Positions 27,510 to 36,608 of a stretch of 64,000 bases of DNA are shown here, one piece after another. Made by a program: the position numbers and the translations under genes. The notes under the pieces were generated by a model. It ran no database searches. It was not told the DNA's origin and was given only the letters and a program-made list of their open reading frames with translations. The DNA lies in NCBI GenBank assembly GCA_024400395.1, contig JAKSMW010000011.1, forward strand, positions 1 to 64,000, read 5' to 3'. How positions within the stretch are numbered: the first letter of the stretch is position 1; every line of letters starts with the position of its first letter. The stretch comes from Bacteroidales bacterium (lineage in GTDB: Bacteria > Bacteroidota > Bacteroidia > Bacteroidales > F082).

Positions 27510-28262
27510 ATGAAAAAGACTTTTCTTTTTGTGATTTTAATTGTGGCGTTTAATTGCTTGTATTCGCAAAGTGTTGTAAATGAAAATGTTAGAAATGGCG
27601 GCTTTGAATATTGGGCTAATGAAGACAATTCAAATATCGAGCCGGAATACTGGCATACCGTGACAAGTGCCACCGGTCGTCATGCAGGGAAACTCACCAA
27701 ACAGATTTTCAAATCAACGAAAACGCGCCCCGGTTCTGATGGCAAATACAGCGTCCTGATCAAGCCAAGGAGTATTTTGGGAGTTATGGCCAACGGAAAT
27801 CTGACAAATGGCAGAATCAACGCTGATAGCATGAGACCGAGCAATACAGACGACAATTACGATTACACACAACGCAGCAATCCTGATTTCTGCACACCTA
27901 TTAATAATGTGCCGGATTCGATTGTCGCCTGGGTGTGTTTCCGCGCAAAAAATGCCGAATCTGAAGCCAACTTCGTGTCGGTGGTGCATGGCGATGTCGA
28001 TTTCATCTACGCTGGACCAGAAGCCAGCCGTCCGCAGGAACAGATGTGCGCGATGTCAGGTCCTTGCTTCATAAAAAGGACATGCGTGGCTGAATCTGAA
28101 AACTATGTCTGGAAACGCATCAGCGTGCCTTTCGTGATGAAAAACAAAAACGTCAAACCAAGTTATATCCTAATCTTGTTCTCCACAAACCGTTTGGCTG
28201 GAGAAGGTTCTTCAAAGGACGAACTTTATGTTGATGATGTTGAACTTATATATAATAAGTGA
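27510..28262 (+). CDS. exported PCMD-domain protein
   Basis: A 250-residue exported protein with a signal peptide ('MKKTFLFVILIVAFNCLYSQ'). The rest resembles the PCMD family (putative carbohydrate metabolism domain) of Bacteroidetes: 'NGGFEYWAN..SNIEPEYWHT' at the start and 'DELYVDDVELIYN' at the end are the usual edges of this jelly-roll-like fold. No T9SS sorting tail and no lipobox, so it is probably periplasmic or released by another route. It stands 40 bases before kdsA, perhaps cotranscribed by chance. Carbohydrate binding is plausible, not shown. Confidence 0.75.
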   Translation: MKKTFLFVILIVAFNCLYSQSVVNENVRNGGFEYWANEDNSNIEPEYWHTVTSATGRHAGKLTKQIFKSTKTRPGSDGKYSVLIKPRSILGVMANGNLTNGRINADSMRPSNTDDNYDYTQRSNPDFCTPINNVPDSIVAWVCFRAKNAESEANFVSVVHGDVDFIYAGPEASRPQEQMCAMSGPCFIKRTCVAESENYVWKRISVPFVMKNKNVKPSYILILFSTNRLAGEGSSKDELYVDDVELIYNK

Positions 28263-28302
28263 TTTATAATCAGTGTGATACATTTGAAAAATAGTAATCG
28301 TG

Positions 28303-29115
28303 ATGAATATTGACAATTATCCTTATCTCAAGGGTTTGAAGAAAAACAGATTCTTCCTGCTGGCGGGGCCGTGTGTCATCGAAGATGAGGAGTCGCCTTT
28401 TAAAATCGCCGAGAAATTGGTGAAAATAACAAAAAGCCTTGACATTCCGCTTGTTTTCAAAGGCTCGTACAGAAAAGCCAACCGTTCGCGTTTGGATTCG
28501 TTTCAGGGCATCGGCGACTTGAAGGCGTTGAATGTGCTGAAAAATATTTCGAAAGAGTTTGATATTCCAGTGGTTACGGATATTCATGCGTGTGAAGAGG
28601 CTGCGATGGCTGCTGAATTTGTTGATATTCTTCAGATTCCGGCTTTCCTTTGCCGTCAGACCGATCTTCTCATCGCAGCGGCGAAAACAGGCAAAACGGT
28701 TAATATAAAGAAAGGTCAGTTCCTTTCAGGTGCTTCTATGCAATTCGCAGTTGACAAGGTCGTCAGTTCGGGAAATGATTCGGTGATGCTTACTGACAGA
28801 GGCAATTTCTTTGGTTATCAAGACCTTGTGGTCGATTATCGCAACATATACGAGATGCAAAAATGTAATGTCCCTGTGATAATGGATGTCACGCACTCGC
28901 TTCAGCAGCCGAATCAGGTCGGCGGTGTGACTGGCGGGAAGCCGGAACTCATCGGCTTGATTTCAAAGGCCGCGATTGCAGCGGGCGCCGACGGGATTTT
29001 CATGGAGACGCACCCCAACCCGGCGGTCGCGAAGTCCGACGGCGCAAACATGCTTCGTCTTGACCTCGTGGAGTCTTTGCTCGAAAAACTTGTAAGGATA
29101 AAAGAAGTGTTATAA
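28303..29115 (+). CDS. kdsA: 3-deoxy-8-phosphooctulonate synthase (Kdo8P synthase)
   Basis: A 270-residue cytosolic enzyme that condenses phosphoenolpyruvate with arabinose 5-phosphate to make Kdo 8-phosphate, the precursor of lipid A core sugar. Landmarks: 'LLAGPCVIEDEE', 'VFKGSYRKANRSRLDSFQGIG', 'VVTDIHACEEA', 'DILQIPAFLCRQTDLL', 'VNIKKGQFLSG' and 'FMETHPNPAVAKSDGANML'. Length is normal. ATG at 28303 is preferred to the GTG just before it. Convergent with aat, only 13 bases apart. Confidence 0.95.
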   Translation: MNIDNYPYLKGLKKNRFFLLAGPCVIEDEESPFKIAEKLVKITKSLDIPLVFKGSYRKANRSRLDSFQGIGDLKALNVLKNISKEFDIPVVTDIHACEEAAMAAEFVDILQIPAFLCRQTDLLIAAAKTGKTVNIKKGQFLSGASMQFAVDKVVSSGNDSVMLTDRGNFFGYQDLVVDYRNIYEMQKCNVPVIMDVTHSLQQPNQVGGVTGGKPELIGLISKAAIAAGADGIFMETHPNPAVAKSDGANMLRLDLVESLLEKLVRIKEVL

Positions 29116-29128
29116 AAAATATAAACTG

Positions 29129-29875
29129 TTATCTTTCAATCACTAACTTCTTCCATTCCGCGCTTCCGTCGCCCCAGTTGCCGACGAGGGAATTTTCTTT
29201 CACGAGGCTTTTGAGTGTCTTGATGAATTCTTTGCGTGGGATGGGGGCGGCTCCGAGTCGTTTTAAATGCCCGGTCTCCTGCTGTGCGTCAATGAGTTCA
29301 AATCCGTTTCTTTTAAGGAAATCGCAAAGATAATAGAACGCGACTTTTGACGCGTCCGTCTTCGTATGGAACATCGATTCTCCACAGAAAACCTTGCCGA
29401 TGGAAACGCCGTAAAGCCCGCCGACTAAATCGTTTTCAATATATGTTTCAACTGAATGCGCAAATCCGAGCTCGTGAAGCTCACAATAAGCGTGAATCAT
29501 GTCCTCGCTGATCCATGTGGCCGGCTCGTCGTCGTCTTCGGTGCTGCCGTCGTTGTTGTCACGGCGTACCGTCGCGCATGAACGGATTACGCTCTCAAAA
29601 TCGGCGTCAAACGAACAGGAGAACTTGTTGGATTCTATGGTTTTCCAAAGGGATTTCGTCACTTTTATGTCAGTCGGTTTCATGACCATCCTTGGGTCAA
29701 GCGACCACCACAATATAGGCTCGCCGGCATTGTACCAAGGGAATATGCCCTGGGAATAGGCGAGCAATAATCTTTCTGGTGAAAGGTCTCCACCAATGGC
29801 TAACAGCCCGTCTTGCGTGGCTTGGTTTACCGGCGGAAAATCATAAACCTCATCTTTTAGCATATATATTGGCAT
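29129..29875 (-). CDS. aat: leucyl/phenylalanyl-tRNA-protein transferase
   Basis: About 248 residues. The enzyme adds Leu or Phe to N-terminal Arg/Lys, creating N-degrons for ClpS-ClpAP. Motifs are classical: 'DGLLAIGGDLSPERLLLAYSQGIFPWYNAGEPILWWSLDPRMV' region near residues 22-65, 'THETKVAFYYL'-like 'TDASKVAFYYLCDFLKRNGFELID', and 'QQETGHLKRLGA'. The start MPIYMLKDE at 29875 fits the family, while an ATG at 29947 would add 24 unmatched residues and run into the truA promoter. Works with clpS at 9.9 kb. Confidence 0.93.
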   Translation of the reverse strand: MPIYMLKDEVYDFPPVNQATQDGLLAIGGDLSPERLLLAYSQGIFPWYNAGEPILWWSLDPRMVMKPTDIKVTKSLWKTIESNKFSCSFDADFESVIRSCATVRRDNNDGSTEDDDEPATWISEDMIHAYCELHELGFAHSVETYIENDLVGGLYGVSIGKVFCGESMFHTKTDASKVAFYYLCDFLKRNGFELIDAQQETGHLKRLGAAPIPRKEFIKTLKSLVKENSLVGNWGDGSAEWKKLVIER

Positions 29876-29954
29876 AATTCTATGGTTTTGAGGATTATTT
29901 TCATAAAATGAACGCACAAAATTAAAATAAGTTTTTGGATTGTGCAAATTTTTT

Positions 29955-29962
29955 TATCTTTG
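29955..29962 (+). promoter_or_regulatory. promoter of truA
   Basis: TATCTTTG with TTTG (29934-29937) 17 bases upstream, ending 18 bases before the ATG at 29981. Confidence 0.65.
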
Positions 29963-29980
29963 CAATTGCAAAAAAATTTT

Positions 29981-30739
29981 ATGAACAGATACTTTTTACA
30001 TCTTGCATATAACGGAAATTCCTTTCACGGCTGGCAAATACAGCCGGGTGCGACCTCTGTTCAGGAGGTGCTGGAAAAATGCATAAGCCTTAAATTAAAA
30101 CAGCAGATAGGCGTGACCGGATGCGGCAGGACCGACACCGGCGTCAATGCGAGGAATTTTTACGCACATTTTGAAAGTGAGCCGATCAACGACCTCGAAA
30201 ACTTTGTGTATCAACTGAATATGTTTCTTCCGGAGGAAATAGTGATATTCGACTGCTGGCAGGTTGACAGTTATTTTCATGCTCGTTTTGACGCGACATC
30301 ACGAACTTATCATTATTATGTCACCCGCAGGAAAAATCCGTTCCACACTCACGATGCTTTTTATGTTTATGGCGATTTGGATGTCGAAAAGATGAATGAA
30401 GCCGCACAGGTTTTGTTTGATTATGAGGATTTTACGAGTTTTTCAAAGCTACATACCCAAGTGAAAACGAATAATTGTAAGATTATGGAAGCACGGTGGT
30501 TTGAGGAAAACGATCTCCTTGTTTTCAGAATCAAGGCCGACCGTTTCCTGCGAAATATGGTGCGCGCCATCGTCGGGACGCTTCTTGAAGTCGGGAAGGG
30601 AAAGATGGATATTGAAGGTTTTCGTGCCGTGATAGAACATAAAAACCGTTGCTCGGCTGGGACTTCCGTGCCGGCTCACGCTTTGTTTCTTGAAGAAGTG
30701 ACGTATCCTTTGGAATTGTTCAAAGGAGTGAAGGCGTAG
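29981..30739 (+). CDS. truA: tRNA pseudouridine(38-40) synthase
   Basis: A 252-residue enzyme that makes pseudouridine in the anticodon stem-loop. 'YNGNSFHGWQIQPGATSVQEVLEK' near the N-terminus, the catalytic aspartate in 'GCGRTDTGVNA' (about Asp50), 'ARFDATSRTYHYYV', and 'FLRNMVRAIVGTLLEVG' are all conserved. The start at 29981 (MNRYFLHLAYNG) is set by the promoter at 29955-29962, which lies inside the longer open frame that begins at 29942. Convergent with the GH97 gene; a palindromic terminator overlaps its stop. Confidence 0.95.
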   Translation: MNRYFLHLAYNGNSFHGWQIQPGATSVQEVLEKCISLKLKQQIGVTGCGRTDTGVNARNFYAHFESEPINDLENFVYQLNMFLPEEIVIFDCWQVDSYFHARFDATSRTYHYYVTRRKNPFHTHDAFYVYGDLDVEKMNEAAQVLFDYEDFTSFSKLHTQVKTNNCKIMEARWFEENDLLVFRIKADRFLRNMVRAIVGTLLEVGKGKMDIEGFRAVIEHKNRCSAGTSVPAHALFLEEVTYPLELFKGVKA

Positions 30740-30762
30740 AGACGGGGCATGCCCCGTCTCTA
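30737..30762. terminator. 26-base perfect palindrome after truA
   Basis: A perfect 26-base palindrome (arms TAGAGACGGGGCA) overlaps the truA stop codon and is followed by TTTG. It could act as a bidirectional terminator between truA and GH97, or be a dispersed palindromic repeat. Confidence 0.65.
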
Positions 30763-30812
30763 TTTGTCATGATTATATTTGCCTGTCACGATTTTATTCC
30801 AAATTGAAATTG

Positions 30813-32801
30813 TCATAATATCACGACGGCCCCGCCGCCTTTTTTCATCTGCAAAGTGATTTTGTTGTCTTTGACGGAAACGTTTTCTTTTACGTAATCT
30901 TCTGCGTATCTGTTTGCATTGACTCCGTCTCTGAACATAACACCTTTATTTACTTTGAGATTCAGCTTCGACAAATCAATTTCAATCGTTCTCTCGTCCC
31001 AGTTGGTGATGGCTCCGATATACCATTTGCCGCCTGAACGCCGGGCGATGACGGCGTATTCTCCGAGTTTTCCGTCAAGGGCGACGGTCTCGTCCCAGAT
31101 AGTGGGGACTTCGGCGATGTACTGTGTGCATTCAGCGTTGTCCATATATTTTGTCGGACTGTCGCACATCATGTTGAACGGTGACTCAAATATCACATAT
31201 TCAGCGAGTTGACGACAACGTGTCCCTTGACTCATCGGGTTGCTGTAAATGGCGCGGAAATTATATTTGTTGGCGTTGTCCATCGCGCCTTGCGTGTAAT
31301 CCAAATAACCCGCGACCATCCTGATGAACGGAATCATGGTTTCGTAAGTGACCTGTTCTGTGGCATCGTCCCATTTCGACTGCTCCAAGCCGTAAACGCC
31401 TTCGAAATTCAAAACGTTAGGGTAGGTGCGGTTCAACCCTGTCGGCTTGTAGGCTCCGTGGAAATCAACGAAAAGATGGTATTTCGCCGCCATCGCCGCC
31501 ATCCTGTAATAGAAATCAACGACTTTCTGGTCGTCCCTGTCCATGAAATCAACCTTGAAACCTTTGATTCCCATCTTGCTGTAATGCTTGCAGACATGCT
31601 CCATGTCGCGGTCAACGGCGTAGTAACCGACCCAAAGGACAAGGCCGACATTTTTCTTGTTTGCATAATCAACAAGTTCTTCGAGATTTATTTCCGGCAC
31701 GACTTTGAAAAGGTCGGCTTGCTTGTTGACAGCCCAGCCTTCGTCAAGAATCACGTATTCGATGCCGTATTTCGAGGCGAAGTCGATGTAATATTTATAG
31801 GTGTCGTTGTTGATGCCAGCCTCGAAATCAACGCCTTTTATGTTCCAGTTGTTCCACCAATCCCAGGCGACTTTGCCGGGCTTGATCCAAGAGAGGTCGT
31901 CGATTCTTGAAGGCGAGGCGAGTTTATAGACCATGTCGCTGTTCATCAGCTCGGTGTCATTTTCGGATATAACCATCGCCCGCCACGGGAAATCGCGGGT
32001 GCCTTTCGTCTCGGCGATGTATTCTTCGCGTTCTTTTACAACGAGTTGCAGCATGTTGTGACCGCCTTGCTCCTCAACTTTCGGATATGTCGATTGAACC
32101 GAAATCAGGCTGTTACCTTCGCCTTTGCGGAAAAACGTCCCCGGATAGTCCTCAAGATCGGATTCGACGATGACGACTTTCTTGCCGTCGTTCATATTAA
32201 TTAATAAAGGTGTGAAAGCTATGCGTTCAACGTCCATCTCCGACAGGCGCGAAATCGTGTATTGGCTCTCGAAAGAAGTGAAAAACTGCTGCGTCGTGAA
32301 ATCGCCGTCGCCTTTGCGGGCGTTCACGTATGGAACGTATGCAGTGTAATCATTGGCGAACTTGTATGTTACGTTTTCCTTTTTCACGACAATCGGATTC
32401 TTGAAACTTGTTGAGAAACGATAGGCGACGCCGTCGTCAAAAGCTCTGAATGTCAGCTTGTAATTGCCTTTGAAATTGATAGTCAGTTCGTTGTAATTGT
32501 TTTCTACCTGCGTTTTTTTATAAAAATGAGCTTCTGTGATTTCGTTGACTTTTTTGCTTTTCGTTTTTTTCACAATTGCCTTCCTGCCTAAAATATTCCC
32601 GTCGTTCAACTCCATTGAAATTTGAGAATCTTTGATTATCAATGTGTTGCCGTGCATGACTGTGTATGTTATGTCGTCTCCGACTTCGATTGTCATCGTG
32701 ATGGTTTTGTCAGGGGATTTTAGTTTGTAAGTTTTTTGCGCCTGCGCAATGTTGAATGACAACAATGCTAAAATGCTGATTAGTAAAGATTTAAATTTCA
32801 T
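30813..32801 (-). CDS. GH97 glycoside hydrolase, retaining (alpha-galactosidase-type)
   Basis: A 662-residue exported enzyme (signal peptide 1-21). GH97 landmarks: N-terminal beta-sandwich with 'FRAFDDGVAYRFS', then a (beta/alpha)8 barrel with 'AWDWWNNWNIKG', 'EYVILDEGW' and 'LVLWVGYYA'. Strand 4 reads 'GFKVDFMDRDDQ' with Asp418, and 'NVLNFEGVYGLEQ' gives Glu467. In the GH97 retaining subgroup (B. thetaiotaomicron BtGal97b, Asp415 and Glu470 as I recall) these are nucleophile and acid/base; inverting SusB-type enzymes have Gly at the Asp position. An alpha-galactosidase-like activity is thus more likely than SusB alpha-glucosidase. No sus genes are adjacent. Promoter at 32825-32832. Confidence 0.88.
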   Translation of the reverse strand: MKFKSLLISILALLSFNIAQAQKTYKLKSPDKTITMTIEVGDDITYTVMHGNTLIIKDSQISMELNDGNILGRKAIVKKTKSKKVNEITEAHFYKKTQVENNYNELTINFKGNYKLTFRAFDDGVAYRFSTSFKNPIVVKKENVTYKFANDYTAYVPYVNARKGDGDFTTQQFFTSFESQYTISRLSEMDVERIAFTPLLINMNDGKKVVIVESDLEDYPGTFFRKGEGNSLISVQSTYPKVEEQGGHNMLQLVVKEREEYIAETKGTRDFPWRAMVISENDTELMNSDMVYKLASPSRIDDLSWIKPGKVAWDWWNNWNIKGVDFEAGINNDTYKYYIDFASKYGIEYVILDEGWAVNKQADLFKVVPEINLEELVDYANKKNVGLVLWVGYYAVDRDMEHVCKHYSKMGIKGFKVDFMDRDDQKVVDFYYRMAAMAAKYHLFVDFHGAYKPTGLNRTYPNVLNFEGVYGLEQSKWDDATEQVTYETMIPFIRMVAGYLDYTQGAMDNANKYNFRAIYSNPMSQGTRCRQLAEYVIFESPFNMMCDSPTKYMDNAECTQYIAEVPTIWDETVALDGKLGEYAVIARRSGGKWYIGAITNWDERTIEIDLSKLNLKVNKGVMFRDGVNANRYAEDYVKENVSVKDNKITLQMKKGGGAVVIL

Positions 32802-32824
32802 ATTTCCTTTTTTTAAATTATTTT

Positions 32825-32832
32825 CAAAAATA
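32825..32832 (-). promoter_or_regulatory. -7 box of GH97 gene
   Basis: TATTTTTG on the minus strand, ending 23 bases before the ATG at 32801. Confidence 0.5.
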
Positions 32833-32863
32833 GAAAAATAATCTTTAGTATCGAAAAAATTTA

Positions 32864-32871
32864 TATCTTTG
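32864..32871 (+). promoter_or_regulatory. -7 box of pepE
   Basis: TATCTTTG, 22 bases before the pepE ATG; divergent to the GH97 promoter. Confidence 0.55.
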
Positions 32872-32893
32872 TCGCAAATTAATTTATTTAAAA

Positions 32894-33658
32894 ATGAAAA
32901 ATCTATTACTGATTAGCAACTCCACAAACTTTGGAGAGACATACTTGGCGTGGGCGATGACCCAGCTTGAACAATTTTTTGAGAAAAACAAACTCGGTGG
33001 CGGAAGCAAGGTGGTTTTTGTACCATTTGCAGGTGTTTTCATCGGCGGAAATCCGTATCCGGCAAGTTATGACGCCTATACCGCAAAAGTGAAAAAGGTT
33101 TTCCACGACAAGCTCGGAGTGAACGATTTCGTTTCTGTCCATGAAGTCGAAGACAAAATCGCTCTCGTGAAAAGTGCCGACTGCATCGTTGTCGGCGGCG
33201 GAAACACTTTCCATCTCGTTGCTGAAATGCATAAATACGGTTTGATGGACGCCATCGCGGAACGCGCCAACAACGGAACCCCGTATATCGGATGGAGCGC
33301 AGGCTCAAACGTGGCATGCCCTACACTCTGCACCACAAACGACATGCCTATCGTGCAACCGGCAAGTTTCAACACATTGAATCTCATACCTTTCCAGATA
33401 AATCCTCATTATCTCGACCCTCATCCGGAAATCGACAAGATGATAAAGCATGGCGGCGAGACACGTCAGGATCGTATCAACGAATATCTCGCTGTCCGTC
33501 AGGAAATGAAAGTCGTCGGGCTGCGTGAGGCGACGGCGATATGGGTCAACGGTGACAGATATTTCCTCAAGGGCGGCAAGAAAATGATGATCTTCCAATA
33601 CGGGAAGGAACCCGTCGAACTCGAACCGAATCAGGAAATTACAGATTTCGTTTTGTAA
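32894..33658 (+). CDS. pepE: dipeptidase E (alpha-aspartyl dipeptidase)
   Basis: A 254-residue cytosolic serine peptidase of family S51 that cleaves Asp-Xaa dipeptides. The nucleophile motif 'YIGWSAGSNVACPT' gives Ser135; Asp150 ('TTNDMPIV') and His172 ('INPHYLDPHP') complete the triad with the same spacing as Salmonella PepE (Ser120, Asp135, His157). 'GGGNTFHLV' is also conserved. No signal peptide, consistent with internal peptide use. Own promoter; about 190 bases separate it from the ATPase gene, and nothing else is visible there. Confidence 0.93.
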   Translation: MKNLLLISNSTNFGETYLAWAMTQLEQFFEKNKLGGGSKVVFVPFAGVFIGGNPYPASYDAYTAKVKKVFHDKLGVNDFVSVHEVEDKIALVKSADCIVVGGGNTFHLVAEMHKYGLMDAIAERANNGTPYIGWSAGSNVACPTLCTTNDMPIVQPASFNTLNLIPFQINPHYLDPHPEIDKMIKHGGETRQDRINEYLAVRQEMKVVGLREATAIWVNGDRYFLKGGKKMMIFQYGKEPVELEPNQEITDFVL

Positions 33659-33852
33659 ATCTGGGAAGTGATAAATGATAAATAAATTTCGTGCCGAAAC
33701 AATTGTAATAGAAATTGTTACCTTAATCGGGAAATATTGTCGTTGTATAAAATGACCTCAAAGTTCAACGTGGGATACATCGGTACGTTGTATCTGAATT
33801 GTTTGTGATTTTAAATTTTTTTAACACGTATTTTTCTGAATTTTATTAAGAA

Positions 33853-36600
33853 ATGAAATATCAAGGGTTAAATCAACATCAAGTTGAAGAAAGTCGTGCC
33901 AAGCACGGCGTTAACGTTCTGACTCCGCCGGAGAAGGAGTCGCTTTTCAGCCAGTTTATCGGGAAATTCAAGGATCCGATAATCAGGATATTGTTAATCG
34001 CGCTCGCGTTGTCAATCGGAGTCGCTTTGTATCAATACTTTACGGGTCAAGAGGGGCTGAGCGTCCTGTTCGAGCCCGCCGGTATTTTAGTGGCTATATT
34101 GTTGGCCACCTGCATCGGATTCGCTTTTGAAGTAAGTGCCAACAAGAAATTTGACATCTTGAATCAGGTCAACGATGATGAAACGGTGAAGGTCGTCCGT
34201 GGAGGCAACGTCACTATGATTGAACGTCGTGACATCGTAGTGGGCGACATCGTCATCATCGAGACGGGAGATGAAATTCCAGCCGACGGTGAGCTGCTTG
34301 AATCGTTCGCCATGCAGGTCAACGAATCTGACCTCACGGGTGAACCGATGGCCCGCAAGACAACGGATGAAAAAGAATTCAATCCGGAAGCGACATATCC
34401 GTCAAACTGGGTGATGCGTGGAAGCAAAATCATTGACGGCCACGGAGTTATGAAGGTCGAAAGGGTGGGAGATGCCACCGAATGGGGCAAGGTTTACAAA
34501 GGTTCACAAATCGAGAATAACATCAAGACACCGCTAAACCATCAGCTCGACAAGCTCGGTGTCGTCATCACTTACACAAGCTATGCGATAGCGGCTATTA
34601 TCATCATCGCCAGGGTTTTGATGTATTTCATCACCATCGACAGGATCTACGATGGAATAGAGTGGATCAGTTTTGCGAAATACGCGTTGAACACTCTTAT
34701 GATTGCAGTCACTATTATCGTCGTGGCGGTGCCGGAAGGTCTGCCGATGAGTGTGACGTTAAGTCTGGCGTTGAGTATGCGCCGGATGCTTTCGACAAAC
34801 AACCTCGTGCGTAAGATGCACGCCTGCGAGACAATGGGCGCAACCACAGTCATTTGTACTGATAAGACAGGGACTCTTACTCAGAACCAGATGAGTGTCA
34901 ACGACATAATGTCGTATGCACTGCCGAAGAAGACACTTGGCGACGACTATGTCAGCAACCTTTTCAAAGAAGGTATATCAGTAAATACTTCGGCGTTCCT
35001 CGACATGACTGATTCCGAGAAGGCAAAGGTTATCGGCAATCCTACCGAAGGCGCGTTGCTGTTATGGCTTAAGGAACATAATGTCAATTTCATGACTTAC
35101 AGGGAAGGTGCGAAACTCTTGCAGCAGGTCCCGTTCTCGACAAAATACAAGTTCATGGCCACCGTGGTTGATTCGCCGGTGTTCAACAAACTCATGTTTT
35201 ATGTGAAAGGTGCGCCGGAGATTATCCTTCAGCATTGCAACAAGATTGAGACGGGATTTGGATGCGTTGAGATAGAGCAATATCGTCATGCAATCGAGGA
35301 GCAGCTTTACGCCTATCAGGGCAAGGCGATGCGAACCCTTGCATTTGCTTACAAAGAGGCGAATCCGGAGGAGCAGTCGTTCGACCCGAAGACTGACAAT
35401 TTGGTTGCCGAAAACCTCATATTCATGGGTGTCGTCGCCATCGCCGACCCGATCCGTCCCGACGTGGCCGACGCTGTGGCGAGCTGCATGGACGCCGGCA
35501 TCGATGTGAAAATCGTCACCGGCGACACTCCCGGCACCGCAATAGAAATCGGACGCCAGCTCGGACTGTGGAAAGAGACCGACCAGAAAGACTTCAACCA
35601 TATCTCCGGAAAAGACTTCGAGGCACTTTCTGACGAAGAGGCGAAACGTCGTATCCCGTTGATAAAAATCATGTCGCGCGCCCGCCCGATGGATAAGGAA
35701 CGTCTTGTCAGACTGCAGCAGGCCAGCGGCGAGGTCATCGCTGTCACCGGCGACGGCACCAACGACGCACCGGCTCTTAAGGCCGCGCAGGTCGGACTCT
35801 CGATGGGCGACGGAACAACGGTCGCAAAGGAAGCCTCGGACATCACAATCCTCGACAACTCATTCAGAAGCATCGCGCGTGCCGTGATGTGGGGACGCTC
35901 GTTATACCTTAATATCCAACGGTTTATACTCTTCCAGATGACAATCAACGTGGCGGCCTGCCTCGTCGTAATGTTCGGCGCACTGCTCGGAACGGAGATG
36001 GTTCTCACCGTGACGCAGATGCTGTGGGTCAACCTCGTCATGGATACTTTCGCGGCGATGGCGTTGGCGTCTCTGCCGCCGTCACAGTTCGTGATGAAAG
36101 AGAAACCGCGCTCAAGAAACGCACATATCCTCTCAAAACCAATGATATGGTCTATCTTCACCGTGGGCCTGCTGTTCGTCTTGGTGATGTTCGGCTTCAT
36201 CCAGTATTTCAAACATGCGGAAGTCGATTACCTGTTTGAGGATTTCTCATGGCAGACATATATCCAAAGCGTGCTGAATTTCGACCTTCAGTCGGGGCTT
36301 ACAACATACGAGCTGACGCTGACATTCACCATCTTTGTGTTCCTTCAGTTCTGGAACCTGTTCAACGCCAAGGCGTTCCATACCGGAGCTACGGCTTTCC
36401 GCGGTCTGTTCACCAGCTTCGGTGGATTCCATATTTCGCTCATAATAATTTTAATCGGACAGTTCCTCATCGTTAATTTCGGCGGCGAGATGTTCAGCGT
36501 CGAACCGCTTAAATGGTACGACTGGCTCGCCTGCTTCGTCGGGACTTCGCCGGTTCTTATTTTTGGTGAGATAATCAGACTTTTTATTACAGACAAATAA
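33853..36600 (+). CDS. calcium-translocating P-type ATPase, PMCA type
   Basis: A 915-residue inner-membrane pump of the P2 group, expected to export Ca2+. Cation ATPase N-terminal region ('LNQHQVEESRAKHGVNVLTPPE'), actuator loop 'SDLTGEPM', membrane helix 4 'VAVPEGLPMSVTLSLALSM' with the PEGLP ion site, phosphorylation motif 'CDKTGTLTQNQ', 'KGAPEIIL' in the nucleotide domain, hinge 'GDGTNDAPALKAAQVG', and a six-helix C-terminal region. PEGLP in place of the SERCA PEGLP...Asn layout and a single ion-site set fit PMCA-like pumps. An 8-base gap links it to the prolyl oligopeptidase gene, so they are probably cotranscribed. Confidence 0.92.
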   Translation: MKYQGLNQHQVEESRAKHGVNVLTPPEKESLFSQFIGKFKDPIIRILLIALALSIGVALYQYFTGQEGLSVLFEPAGILVAILLATCIGFAFEVSANKKFDILNQVNDDETVKVVRGGNVTMIERRDIVVGDIVIIETGDEIPADGELLESFAMQVNESDLTGEPMARKTTDEKEFNPEATYPSNWVMRGSKIIDGHGVMKVERVGDATEWGKVYKGSQIENNIKTPLNHQLDKLGVVITYTSYAIAAIIIIARVLMYFITIDRIYDGIEWISFAKYALNTLMIAVTIIVVAVPEGLPMSVTLSLALSMRRMLSTNNLVRKMHACETMGATTVICTDKTGTLTQNQMSVNDIMSYALPKKTLGDDYVSNLFKEGISVNTSAFLDMTDSEKAKVIGNPTEGALLLWLKEHNVNFMTYREGAKLLQQVPFSTKYKFMATVVDSPVFNKLMFYVKGAPEIILQHCNKIETGFGCVEIEQYRHAIEEQLYAYQGKAMRTLAFAYKEANPEEQSFDPKTDNLVAENLIFMGVVAIADPIRPDVADAVASCMDAGIDVKIVTGDTPGTAIEIGRQLGLWKETDQKDFNHISGKDFEALSDEEAKRRIPLIKIMSRARPMDKERLVRLQQASGEVIAVTGDGTNDAPALKAAQVGLSMGDGTTVAKEASDITILDNSFRSIARAVMWGRSLYLNIQRFILFQMTINVAACLVVMFGALLGTEMVLTVTQMLWVNLVMDTFAAMALASLPPSQFVMKEKPRSRNAHILSKPMIWSIFTVGLLFVLVMFGFIQYFKHAEVDYLFEDFSWQTYIQSVLNFDLQSGLTTYELTLTFTIFVFLQFWNLFNAKAFHTGATAFRGLFTSFGGFHISLIIILIGQFLIVNFGGEMFSVEPLKWYDWLACFVGTSPVLIFGEIIRLFITDK

Positions 36601-36608
36601 ATTTCAAA

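Noticed and set aside
35349..36212. Long open frame (287 codons) on the minus strand across the Ca2+ ATPase gene
   Set aside because: It lies wholly opposite strongly conserved ATPase motifs, and its translation has no recognisable domain.
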